A DNA stretch of 64,000 nt from Acytostelium subglobosum LB1 (taxonomy: Eukaryota; Evosea; Eumycetozoa; Acytosteliales; Acytosteliaceae), in assembly GCF_000787575.1 (NCBI RefSeq), contig NW_012236505.1, positions 186,001 to 250,000 of the forward strand. The letters run 5' to 3'. Each line of letters starts with the position of its first letter. Position 1 is the stretch's first letter. Below are positions 34,650-45,347 of the stretch, one piece after another. The notes under the pieces are model-generated. The model did no database searches. It had not been told where the DNA came from and saw only the letters and a list, made by a program, of their open reading frames with translations. A program made the position numbers and the translations under genes.

Positions 34650-34953
34650 AGTTGCAGCAACAGGATACATTGTAGAACAAGGAAAGGTGATGATCACAGT
34701 CAATCATTAGGATACACACGACAGGTACACGACATTTGATTGGCGTCAAGACTACCACATGTCTGGACATTCTACAACAGGTTTGATTGTTTATTGTCGG
34801 CAAATGGATCAACTTGGTGGACTCGCCATTAGATATGTAGGTGGTAAAGTAGGTAGATTGGCTGGCTGGCTTGATGGCTGGCTGGCTAGGTTGTGGATGG
34901 CATATAATGAACAAGTTGATGAAGACGACGACGACGACCTGGGATGGAGCTCA
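34650..34953. other. Convergent spacer
   Basis: 3' flanks of Ski8 and APRT. Contains GGCTGGCT-type repeats around 34858-34890. No gene is seen. Confidence 0.5.
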
Positions 34954-35559
34954 TTACACGTCATTGATGACATCTATGGAGACATCGTTGTACTTTTCAT
35001 AGATATTCTGCTTGCCCTTTAAACACTTGATAGCAGAGATGATGGATGTGGAGATCTTGAAGTTGGTGATGTTGTTGTGATGCAGCAGCTTTCTGACCAG
35101 CTCGATCGAAGCACACAGCGTGCCACCGGTGGCCAGGACATCGTCCATGATCAGCACGTGGAAGCAGTGGCTGGCGGAAGGTCTCAGATGCTGGGGCAGA
35201 TGCGACAGGATGTCCTTCTGCACCTCAAACTCGTCCTTGCCGTACTCCTTGGTGAAGGACTCTGAAAGGGTCTCGCCCGGCAGCTTGCCCTTCTTTCTCA
35301 GCATGACAAAGGGCAGCTTGAGACGCTGTGACATGGCCGTGCCGAGGATGAAGCCACGGGCTTCCAGGCCAACGACCAGATTGACGTCTTGGAATCTATA
35401 TTGCCAGTAGTTCAGCAGGGCGTCCATATCCTCTATCGACAGGAACAATGGTGACAGATCAGAGAATGCCACTCCCTTACATGGATAATCTTGGTACGTA
35501 ACAGATCTGCTTACAACAGCTCTCTTTGCACATGATTGTAACTTTTCATAACCGTCCAT
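34954..35559 (-). CDS. aprt: Adenine phosphoribosyltransferase
   Basis: A single exon of 201 aa. The PRPP-binding loop is VLIMDDVLATGGTL (about residues 134-147). Upstream blocks are DYPCKGVAFSDLSPLF (the family's FPxxGIxFxDxxPL) and VVGLEARGFILG. LPFVMLRKKGKLPGET matches the flexible-loop region. It makes AMP from adenine and PRPP in purine salvage. It is about 20 residues longer than typical APRTs at the C-terminus (KGKQNIYEKYNDVSIDVIND). Confidence 0.94.
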   Translation of the reverse strand: MDGYEKLQSCAKRAVVSRSVTYQDYPCKGVAFSDLSPLFLSIEDMDALLNYWQYRFQDVNLVVGLEARGFILGTAMSQRLKLPFVMLRKKGKLPGETLSESFTKEYGKDEFEVQKDILSHLPQHLRPSASHCFHVLIMDDVLATGGTLCASIELVRKLLHHNNITNFKISTSIISAIKCLKGKQNIYEKYNDVSIDVINDV

Positions 35560-37392
35560 CTTATCTTTCTATGTTGTTGTAGTTGTTATAATATATGTTA
35601 TATAAAGAATATGTATATATATATTATATGTTTGATTGATTGAGTGTATAAGTATGTCTTTTGATGATGAACTCTAGATGTTTGCAGCAAAGTGTAGAGA
35701 GGGAGGGAATAATGAGATGGGATTGTTAGTTAGAGTGATGCGATGCGATTCGACGTAAGATAGGAGGTTTGTTGTTGGTGTAGATGGAGGTGTGGAGCAT
35801 GATGAATGAGCGAAAGGAGTTGATGTGCTTAAAAAAATCAACAACTACAACAACATCAAACGAAGCAAAGCAAAGCTAAGACCATTGACATGACAGAAGG
35901 GGTGTATGATGATGGCGGGTATCACCATGGTCAGGTCACATGACAAAATATCCTTCTCCCTCCTTTACCTTACCTCCGTCTGCTTTGGGAGGGTGTAGAG
36001 GCGAGTGCAAAGTTTAAAATAGATCGATTGATGGGTTTCGGTCGCTTGCATCCCCATAATGGTGCACCTAGGTGGGAAGTCCTTTTTGGATGAATGGGTG
36101 GCATCGGGATGCTGGACATTACACGCAGTCGCCCCAAACATGGGGCATATACATGTACACAATAAAAGATAATATCTTATGTTGTTGATGTCATTGATTG
36201 ATTATGATTGATTGATTGATTGATTGATTCACTTACTATTGTAGTTGTAGTGAACTGTGATTGATTGCTATATATATCTTTGCAAACAAGTTATGTATCT
36301 ATCTACTATACCTTTTTGAAATTAGGTCATGAAACTAATGAAGCATAGAAGACACTAGTCATTATGTTATCACATTAAACCATAACATATACATACACAC
36401 TTATACACATACACATTGATACACACTCATACATGTTAACATGTGGACATGATATTCATTCTGACTGAATTCATTCATTCATTCATACAAACACAATGAC
36501 TTACAACGACTCTCTCCTGACGCCAGCCAGCATGCCAACACGCCAACAGGGTCGGTTCACGACGAACACACGCACTACATCTTACTGCAAACACGGCACG
36601 ACAAGGAAACACACAATGAATGACAGTCACACATACACACACACATACTTCCATCATCGATCCACATCACGCAAAAGCAACACAACACAACAACCATTCT
36701 CCATTGTTATATTACAATGACATGACTGCCAGTTGTGTGAGAGTCAGCAGTCAGTCAGTCAGTCGGACAACAAAGAGAGAGGACAATTTACACTTTTAGT
36801 AAATACTTTGACAGTCATTATGATAATAATAATACAGGGAAGAGAGTATGGAGAATAAGGAGGAGAGTATGGGAACGAATAGGTGGATATATATTTACTT
36901 ACTGTGGAATGCCTAAAGGCGGGAAGGGGTTGTTAAAGGTGAAGCGTACGCTTCATTGCTGTTGTATAACTAACAACAAAAGGAGATATAATGGTTCTTG
37001 TGATGAATGAGTCTTCTTTCCGATGACACTGTAGGGATAGTAGAGGCAACAACCAACAGCAGCAGCAGCAGCAACAACATCACATATTAGGACACTTGTA
37101 TGAGATGAATGAAGAAATAATAATAACATAGTTCGAACTTCAACTGAAACATCGCTTTGTCTATTTTGGGCCCCAATGTGCACCAGTACCTTTCCCCTGG
37201 TCACACTCACAATCGGTCCATCCATCCATGTGGATGTACAACGAATGAATGAATGAAGGGAATGTGTTTGTACAAGATTGTGATCAGGATGTAAGGGTCA
37301 TGGATGAACCCAACTCAACTTGGAATGATCAGACGTGCGTGGTATGAAAGCCTTTATCACTTTATTTATTGTTCAACAAACAACAGATCATT
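35560..37392. other. Long spacer with structured patches
   Basis: About 1.8 kb without a supported gene. From 36050 to 36150 it is rich in palindromes: GGTGCACC, CACCTAGGTG at 36065-36074, and a 6-bp stem with AACA loop at 36131-36146. A CCCCATAA word lies at 36052-36059. A (GATT)n tract lies at 36195-36228. ORFs near 36496-36720 are repeat-driven. Confidence 0.5.
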
Positions 37393-38171
37393 ATGAAAGA
37401 TAACGAGCATCAACAGTCAGGTCAGCTGCGGCACCACAACCTCAAACCAAGCAGTCAGACAGCAGCAGAGCAAGGCACAGACACAATAGAGGAGGGAGGA
37501 GAATGCAGACACAATAGAGAGCACGTTACAAAGATCAAGGTCTGCTTGATTGGAGGCGAATCTGTGTTTAAGACTACAGTCGCAAGCAGGCTAGCACAAC
37601 ATCTCAACACGACATTCGTAGAGGAGTATGCTAGAGAGTACTTCCAAGCCAGAGACCTAGATACAAAGCCCTTCTGTGTGTATCATTCATTCGTTCATTC
37701 ATTGATGGCCCGATGGATGGGTTCTAACATAGGTGTTGCCGCCACCATTACCGATCTTTCTTAGGTAACGATGACTTTATACAGGTGGCAAGGGGTCAAT
37801 TGGAGTTGGAGAAGAAGTATATGGATGATCCAAGGACTGGTTCAGTTCTAATATGCGATACATGTCCTTTAATGACATTATTATGGAGTGATACTCTGAT
37901 TGGATCACATGATGAATCATTGGACACTTTTATTAGTCAATCATATTATGATCTGTACATATTGTTGGACTGCCATGGAGTGGAGTGGGTCGATGACAAG
38001 CAACTCAGAGTGATACCAGAAGAGAAGGAACGGTCTTTGTTCCAAACAAGATTGATAGAGCATCTCTCCCGACGATCGATCAGCTATACTCATATTCATG
38101 GTGATCTTAATACCAGGTTCACTCAATCATTGGAAGCAATCAGGAGACACATGGAAACAACAACATTGTAA
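37393..38171 (+). CDS. NadR-like P-loop nucleotide kinase, altered Walker A
   Basis: Exons are 37393-37675 and 37765-38171 (229 aa). The first ~50 residues are a Gln/Ser/His-rich leader. KVCLIGGESVFKTTVASRLA occupies the place of the NadR/nicotinamide-riboside-kinase P-loop (GGESSGKST), but the GK glycine is Phe here. The downstream pattern fits the NadR kinase domain: FVEEYAREYFQ, VARGQLELEKKYMDD, VLICDTCPLMTLLWSD and LYILLDCHGVEWVDDKQLRV. The bacterial relative phosphorylates nicotinamide riboside. Here the phosphate-binding loop change makes normal ATP use doubtful. The junction KPF-C-NDDFIQ is inferred. Confidence 0.75.
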
Positions 38172-38488
38172 TAATAAGAGAGAATAGGGTAAAGGCAAGG
38201 TTAGGTAAACACTTTATATGAACTTAATTGAAAGGATATAGATGGATGGAAGTGGATGGATTAGATTGATTGATTGAAATGGAATAGACGCGTAAGATGA
38301 TCAAATATGAATGGATTGATCGGTAATGGACTTCTGACACTACGAAGTGCAAGTTTATCTTTACTGGACGGACGGATGGATATGGCTATCGCTGTGAGGA
38401 GTGATTGGACTGTTGCTTATTGCTTGTTGTTGCTTATATTGCTTGTTTGATTGTTGTTGTTATTGTTGATATTGTCGGTGCTGTTGGG
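38172..38488. other. Convergent spacer
   Basis: 3' flanks of the NadR-like and BET genes. Contains GTTGTTATTGTTG-type tracts near 38405-38470. No gene is seen. Confidence 0.55.
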
Positions 38489-41400
38489 TTACTCCTTGAT
38501 GGCTCCAGCAGCTGCAGCAGAAGAGTCGTAGTTGTCCTCAACCTGCTTGAACTGAAGATTGAGCGACATCTCTACAGTCGATTCATTGTTGCTAAAGCCA
38601 TTCTCAAACGAGGCCATCATCTCCATCTGTTGCTGGAACGACATGTTTGACTTGCCGTTCTGTGAAGCCTAGTAATGTTGATTGGTTGGTTAGTGTCTTT
38701 TACACAACAGTCAGACATGTCTGCAAAGCCTTACCTTTTCTCTTGCCTCTCTAGCAGCAGCTCTTGATGCTTCGATTTGCTTTTTGGCTTCCTCCTCCTC
38801 GTCCAGCTCCTTCTGCTTCTGTCGCTTCTGAGCCTCGATCACCTCTTGCTTCTTGCGCTCCTCCTCGCGTCGGGCCTCTTCTTCGCGCTCCTCCTTCTCT
38901 CGCTTGATCTGCTCCTCTTGCTCGATACGCTCCCTCTCCTTCTGTATAAGAGTGAGGTTCTTGGCCTTGAAGTGATTCCATGTAGAATCGGCACCTGTTG
39001 CGTTGTTGTTGTTGTTTGATTGGTGCACTGGTGATCCAGAGCCGTGCGATGGTGAGGGCAGCGTTGGGAGGCTAGGTGAGTTGGGTGAAAGGGGTTGGGC
39101 GTGTGTAGGTGATGCATTGGAGGCAACTGGTGGCAGTGCAGTGGTCTCTTTAGTTGATGATGTTGATGATGATGATGTAGATGATGTGGATGTTGTTGTT
39201 GTCGACGTCGATGTATGAATTGAAGAAGATGATGATGAGATTGCTGTCAATGTTGTTGTGGACAATGAAGCTGATGATGATGATGCAGATGATGGTGATG
39301 GTGTTGTTGTTGACGATGATGATAATGATGATGATGATGATCCACCACTGTCAAAGCTCCATGCCGCCACTGTATTCGGTACACCAATGGACTTCTTGAT
39401 GGCTGGCTGTATGATGTTGGGTGTTGGAACAGTAGAGCTGATGCCAGTGCCTGCTGTTGATGTTGATTTATCTAATGATGATGATGATGATTGTTGTGAT
39501 CTTAAACTACTACTGTTGTTGCCACTGCTGTTGTTGTTGTTGTTGTGTCTATGATTTGATTGATCAGTCTCGCTGTCACTATATTCTGATGAGTAGCTGC
39601 TGCTGTCAGAGTCCGAGGAGCCTGACTCTGAGTCGGATGAGTCAGATCCACTGGTGCCCTCGTCAACAACCTCGACCTGGTCCTTCTCAATGGTCACGGG
39701 CGGATGATTAATCTCCACCATGTCGTCGACGACGACGTCCTCCTCTCGCTTCATCGACACGAGCTTGCGACCACGCGACTTGGAGATGGGCTTGGAGATG
39801 TTGTGCCTCTTCTTGGAGTTTGAAAGGCCACGGTTGAGCTTGTTGATCTCCCTGGTGACGCTCTCGATCTCGCGCTGTGTCTGGTAGTTGCCTGAGGACG
39901 AGAGTGGCGGTGATTGGAGCGGCTGCGAATGCTGTGTGAGGATGTGGTACTGTCCGGCGGGGAAGCAGGACACGACAAACGACTCGAGCTTTCGCAGCGT
40001 CTCAGTGTCGAGCTTCTCCAAGTCGATCTCAATCTCCTCCTGTGCCGAGTTCTGATTGAGTGTGTGGCTGATGATCTGGATCAGCTTGAGCAGCTTCTTG
40101 GGTGGGAGCAGATTGATGGCCACGCCAAGCTGTGTCTTCTCCTCCAACGTCATTGGCTTGGGCTCCTCGATGTGATTCCTGCTCGACCGAATCGATCCGC
40201 GCGAGCTCTCCCTCTTCATCTTCTCCATCTCCTTGCTCATGCTCTTCACCTCCATAGTCAGCTGCTTTATCTTATCGCTCTCTGCTGTGTACTCGCCTCT
40301 CTTGAGCTCTGGCGAGGGTGGGTCGTTCATGGCCTTCATGAACCTCTTCTCAAAGATGTCCCCCAGCTCCTTGGCCATCACGTGCACCTGGTTTGCTGGC
40401 GGGTTGTAGAGCATGGCGTTGGAGAACACCAGGCGACAGTCCGCAGCAAACTCGTCCGAGGAGTTGTAGTCGCCCGCAGTCAATGTCTGTCGAATCGTGC
40501 CAAAGTCCATTGGGTGCTTGACAACAGTGAAGTAGTCGAGAATTTTGAGGGCAATGGGGTCGACGGGCGCCAAGAAGGGCGGGGAGTATTGATGGCTCAT
40601 CAGCACGTCGAGCAGCTCCAAGCATCGCTTCATCGGTCCCTCCAGGGCAATGTCGATGCCTCCTCTGCTGCGTCGTCCCTTTGTGCTTCTCTGTGCTCGC
40701 TCTGCTCCGCCCGGGCCTGTGAATGTGACTGGCACAGGCTTGCTGAGTGGTGTGTTGGGCAGTGACGTCGACGAACGCGACTTCTTGATCTGTGGTGCTC
40801 GCGATTGCACTGGTGGGGTAGCAGACGCCGTCGGCTTTCTCTTTCGCGTCTTTGTCACTGGCTTTGTGGCAGAGGAAGATGTGGCCTCCTCAGCGTCAGA
40901 GAGATTGTCGCTGGTCGTCTTCTTTGGTGTGACCAATGGTGTCATCGCTGTTGTCGTAGCTGTTGTTGTGGTCGTGGTGTCGACGTCCATCTCGTCCTCG
41001 TCGTCCGAATAGAGATTGGAGAACTTTCGCGTAGGAGGTGACAAGAGCGAGGAGCTTGGGCCACTGCTCGGTGGTGATGTCATGAGTGAGCCTGGCTTGG
41101 GAGGCGAGCTCTCGAGATGCTTGATCTTGCTCTGCAGTCCGGCGATGGTCTCGCGAAGCTTGGCAACGTTTGTCTCGCTGCCCAGCTTCTCTGGTGTTTC
41201 TGTCTTCTCCTCATGATCATGACTGACGTTTGGTTTCGACGATGATCTGGTGATCCTCTTGGTGGCGGCGGTTGTTGTGGTGGTGGTGATGCTGCTTGTG
41301 CTGCTGCTGCTGTTGAGGGACTTCCTGGTCCTCGCCGGGGGCTTTGCTACCTCCTCCTTCTCTGGGGGAGGGGAGGTTGGAACAGGATGCTCGCCCTTCT

Positions 41401-42139
41401 TTCCTCGCTGCACTGGTCCTGTGATATAGTCGTTCCATGTGCACCTGCTTCCTCTCGCGCTTTGCCGGAAGAGGTGCCTCCTCAACCTTGGCCTCTGTTA
41501 CTGGGACATAGACCCATCGCTTGTTCTTTGAGAGCTCCTTGGCCTGAGTTGGCGTCAGCAACACCTCGTTCTTGCTTTGCGCTGCTGTCTTTTTTGTTGT
41601 TGTAATCTTTATGAGGCTCTAAAAAGAGCGTGTTAGCTAACAATCACATTCAATCAGTTGAATATAAAGTTGAAACATACGCTTCTTCCTCCCTTCTTGC
41701 TGGATGATCCAGACTTTGTTTCGTCTTCGTCCTCATTGTGCTCGCTTCCACCACCATCGGTTCGAACCTCGTCGTCGTTCGACGATGATGGAGTTGGTGC
41801 GCTCTGGTCAGACGTGACAGACTGTACATTCTGGGTTGCAGTCTCCTCAATCGTGTGTTCACCACCGGCTGTAGTCTCCTCTGTTGTATCCATCTCTTGA
41901 TCAATACTAGGTTGATCGTTTTTATCCTTTTCCTGCATTTGTTCCTTCTCCTGTTCTTGTTCTTGTTCTTGCATCTGTTCCTGAACTGCCTGTTCCTGCT
42001 TCTGCTGCTGCAGTGGCAGCTCGACCTTTTTCTCACTCATCTGAGTATCATTATCTTGTTGCTGTTGCTGTTGCTGTTGATCTGATGGAAGTAATGAAGT
42101 TCCTCCCATTTCTTTGTCTTCGTGATCTGACATATTCAT
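38489..42139 (-). CDS. BET-type bromodomain protein (one bromodomain plus NET domain)
   Basis: Exons (minus strand) are 42139-41681, about 41618-41445 (or to 41502), 41407-38735 and 38668-38489; about 1160 aa. The N-terminus is Gln/Glu-rich. The bromodomain (about residues 465-560) has YSPPFLAPVD, VVKHPMDFGTIRQTL and MLYNPPANQVHVMA, with the acetyl-lysine Asn in YNPP. The NET/ET domain follows near residue 630 (MTLEEKTQLGVAINLLPPKK to LDTETLRKLE). A long Ser/Thr tail and a charged coiled coil (EEEQIKREKEEREEEARREE) come next. BET proteins read acetylated histones; animal ones have two bromodomains, plant GTE-type have one. The frame changes between about 41500 and 41408, explained by a short intron or a sequence error. 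Confidence 0.85.
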
Positions 42140-42930
42140 CTACTAACTTGTCAAACTCTATCGATGATCGCCAACACAACAGCAATATGTTATGTTGTTG
42201 AAAAATACTAATGATAGAACGTCAAAGCTTTGGCGTGGCGCTGCTATTGATGTTGTTGTTGATGCTGTATTCCAATCTATTAAATAAAAGTCATAATCAA
42301 TATATATATATATACATATAATTATAATAATATTAATAAAACTAATATATTATGTATTTGTTTGATTGATTGATTAGTTGATTGAATGAACTGAATGAAT
42401 TGAATGAATGGGATGGGGGTGGGCTGTATTTGAAGGAAGTGCGACGTCCACGTAGCCTGTGTGTATGAATATATATGTGTGTATGTATGTATTATGTGTG
42501 TGTTTATTTATGTGTATGTATAAGTAAGTATGTAACTAACTAATTAAAAAAATGAAATGAATTATGGGTGGCGAGGAGGAGAGTGTTGAGAGGGAATGTT
42601 GTTCGTGCGAGTGTGGTTTGTGGAAGTATGAATTGAACTTCTTTGTGTGTGTGAGTTACCTTAAACTTTTGAAAAAAAGTCAAACAATAACGGAAAGAAG
42701 AAGAATGAATGAACTTGGCGCCACTTCCATCCCTTTTATGTTTGTTTATTTAATTATTTTTGAATTATTATTTTTAAACTCGCCCCATAATGAATAATTA
42801 ATTAATATATTTAAAGTTTGGGTGAGATGGTGTACACCTCATCAATGTCCTCACTGCCTTTGTTCGCTCATTCAATCATTGATTGAAGTTGTGTTGTGCT
42901 ATCAATACTGCTCGTTCGCGTGCCAATAGA
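42140..42930. other. Spacer upstream of the BET gene
   Basis: Very AT-rich at 42300-42360 and again at 42770-42815. The palindrome GGTGTACACC lies at 42831-42840. ACCCATAA words occur on the minus strand at 42562-42569 and, as CCCCATAA, on the plus strand near 42783. These resemble the upstream element of dictyostelid small RNA genes, but I see no RNA sequence to go with them. Confidence 0.4.
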
Positions 42931-43699
42931 TTACTTAGCAGCAGCGGCCGATTGTTTGAGTATTTGCGAATGTTGAAGTTGAAACGCGTCAAATATGTGT
43001 GTGGCGCGTTTTACGAAGCTTTGTTCCTCGTCGTTTTCTAAGGTGAAGTCCCATTGACGAGACTCGTAGAAGTTTAGAGTGTTGTTGAGCCACAATGGAT
43101 CGTCTTCACCAAAGCGACGACGTTCAGGCTCGACGATCAGACGTTGTTGTATACGTCGCCACAGGCAATCCTTGTCAACTCGCAGATACACCGTCCTGAT
43201 GTCAATGTTGGCATGTTTACGCAGTTCTTCAATCTGAACTTGTATCATTGGTTCCAAATGATGTCCATGATCTCTTGTATAAAGTACGGCAGAGTAAGGT
43301 GAACGATCTGCAACATAAATAATATCTTCAACTTGTTGTTGTTGATGTTGTTGTTGTAGTTGTTCCAATCTTTGATTACGAACTGTTAACAAACGAGAGA
43401 ACCAGTTTGATACCCAGATCGACTCCATCGTCAATGACTGAGGAGGTATATGTGAGAAGCTTGGCATGCTCAGGAATCCTTCGTCCAACACATGAATGCC
43501 TTTCATCTGTTTCGAAAGGAAGTTACACAACTCTGTCTTTCCAGAGCCTTACCATTCATTGATTGATTGCACATGTATGATGTCATTCATGAGTTATTAT
43601 CTCAAGATACGAGCAATCTCCTGGAAACTTGAACATACCATGACAGCCTTCAATGCAGAGCACTGTTATCTTTGAGAGCTTCGATGGTATGGTATTCAT
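42931..43699 (-). CDS. Deoxynucleoside-kinase-like P-loop protein
   Basis: Exons (minus strand) are 43699-43639 and 43547-42931 (225 aa). The intron splits the P-loop: EGCHG|SGKTELCNFL, giving GCHGSGKT. Downstream are DEGFLSMP, WVSNWFSRLL, VADRSPYSAVLYT (the DRS region of the dNK family) and RTVYLRVDKDCLWRRIQQR, where the lid arginines would sit. The family phosphorylates deoxynucleosides or nucleoside monophosphates for dNTP supply. The specificity cannot be told, and thymidylate-kinase-like is an alternative. A Gln/His run interrupts the middle, and the C-terminus ends in an Ala stretch. Confidence 0.7.
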
Positions 43700-43933
43700 T
43701 GTTATAATATATATTAGTTTAAGGTAAAAAGTGTAAATGACATGCCTGTCTGTAATTGTGAAGTTGTCGACATTGAACATCATTTCGAAGAATTGCAATT
43801 CTCGAGATTGTCCAACGATCTCAACTCATCTAGTATATTTATGGGACGGGAAGGTCTCTTCCAAAGACTCAAGTCAGAGATGGATCGAATCAAAGGTATA
43901 TTAATGTTATATATAATGTATATATTATTAATG

Positions 43934-45347
43934 TTAATTATATTGGAACGTCTCTTCTATTGTGCCGAGGTTATTGGTCGTAGCATTCATTAGTGCGTAC
44001 TCGGCCCAATCAGATTCCTTGATCATCTTTTCCAATTGAGTAGGTATCTGCTTGCCAGACTGAACCAGACGCAGGTAGATGGCGTAGAGTAGCTCCTCGG
44101 GCAGATAGCGTAGCAGCTCGGAGTAGCGACCAATGTCCTCAATCACCTTCTCCACACAGAGATCCCGCAGACTTGAGACTGTCTGCTCCGGGGCAAAGCT
44201 ATGTAGATCGATCATTCGCTTGCTCTTTGAGTATCCGCCCAATATATACATCTTGCCATTGTATACCCATGCGCTATGCAACTGTCTACAGCAAGGTGTA
44301 ACATTAGACTCTATCTTTGGTGATTCCCATCTCATTGTTCCTATTGAAGTGGGATTGGATGTTAGTTTCCGATGAGTGGTAACACCTGGCAACAGGTGGA
44401 AACACATGGCAACACAAGTGGCAATACATACTAGTATTCAATATATATAAATCATTAAGTTCTTGATGCTTTCCCCATCCTCCAAAGACTATCATACTCT
44501 CTCCAATTGATACAGCTGTATGTAGTTGTCTTGGGCTGGGACAGACTCCTGATGTTGGTGGTTGTGACCATTCCAATGTGTCTGTGTATAATGGTAACAA
44601 AAGTTAGTCAATCAAAATCAATCAATCTACATGACATCTGGAGATATACATACCTGTATCTAATATATATACTTTGTTATCCTTTCTCTTGTCGTTGGAT
44701 CCGCCAAAGACAAAGATCTTCTTGCCAAAGCTACACATGGTGTGACACCATCGCTCACTGGGTGGCGTGCCCAGGATGTCATGCTTGCGCCAGCGCATTG
44801 TAATTGTGTCAAGTGAGAACAGCTCGTTGGAGTAGCGTGCGCCACTGCCACCAAACAGTATCATACGCTTGCCAACCATGCAGACTGAATGTGAAGAGCG
44901 CGCTGAGGGTGGGTCGCCCTTCTGTTGTGGCTCGGACCACGTCATCGTCTTGAGGTCCAACACGTGGAGATCGTTCAGACACTTTGACCTATAGCCGCCA
45001 AACACGTACATCTTATCCTCGATGATGATGGCGCTGTGGCGGTAGCGACCCATGGGGGCGAAACCCTTGGTCTTGACCTCGACCCATTGCAGCGAGTCGA
45101 GGTAGAGGAAGAACAGGTCGTTGAGGCCGGACGATCCGTCGGGCGTACCGCCAAACAGTATCAGGATATTCTTGTATAGGCATGTCGTGTGACCATGTCG
45201 CTCGATGGGCAGGCATCCCATGTTGAATGTGACCTGCTGGTCGATCTCCATTGGACGATGTCCGTCCTTGTCCGCTGGCGAAGCAGCCTGTGTTGGAACC
45301 AATTTCCAGCCGTTGGTCACTACACTCTCCTCCTGTTTGATGACCAT
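43934..45347 (-). CDS. Kelch-repeat protein
   Basis: Exons (minus strand) are 45347-44654, 44581-44432 and 44340-43934 (416 aa). About six kelch blades are visible: LILFGGTPDGSSGLNDLFFL, MYVFGGYRSKCLNDLHVLDL, MILFGGSGARYSNELFSLDT, IFVFGGSNDKRKDNKVYILD, MIVFGGWGKHQELNDLYILN and MYILGGYSKSKRMIDLHSFA. The last ~100 residues are helical (DIGRYSELLRYLPEELLYAI) with no recognised domain. Kelch propellers are protein-binding platforms; no catalytic or F-box domain is present. It may function in actin or ubiquitin pathways, which is only family inference. Confidence 0.9.

Noticed and set aside
39914-40765. Long plus-strand ORF (283 codons) opposite the BET gene
   Set aside because: It is a shadow of the minus-strand coding region; the minus frame holds the bromodomain and NET motifs.
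42562-42790. Two ACCCATAA/CCCCATAA words as small-RNA promoters
   Set aside because: No recognisable RNA follows at the expected distance on either strand, and the words are short enough to occur by chance.
43742-43993. ORF on the plus strand between the dNK-like and kelch genes
   Set aside because: It overlaps the 3' end of the minus-strand kelch gene and its second half is AT-rich repeat; no splice partner fits.
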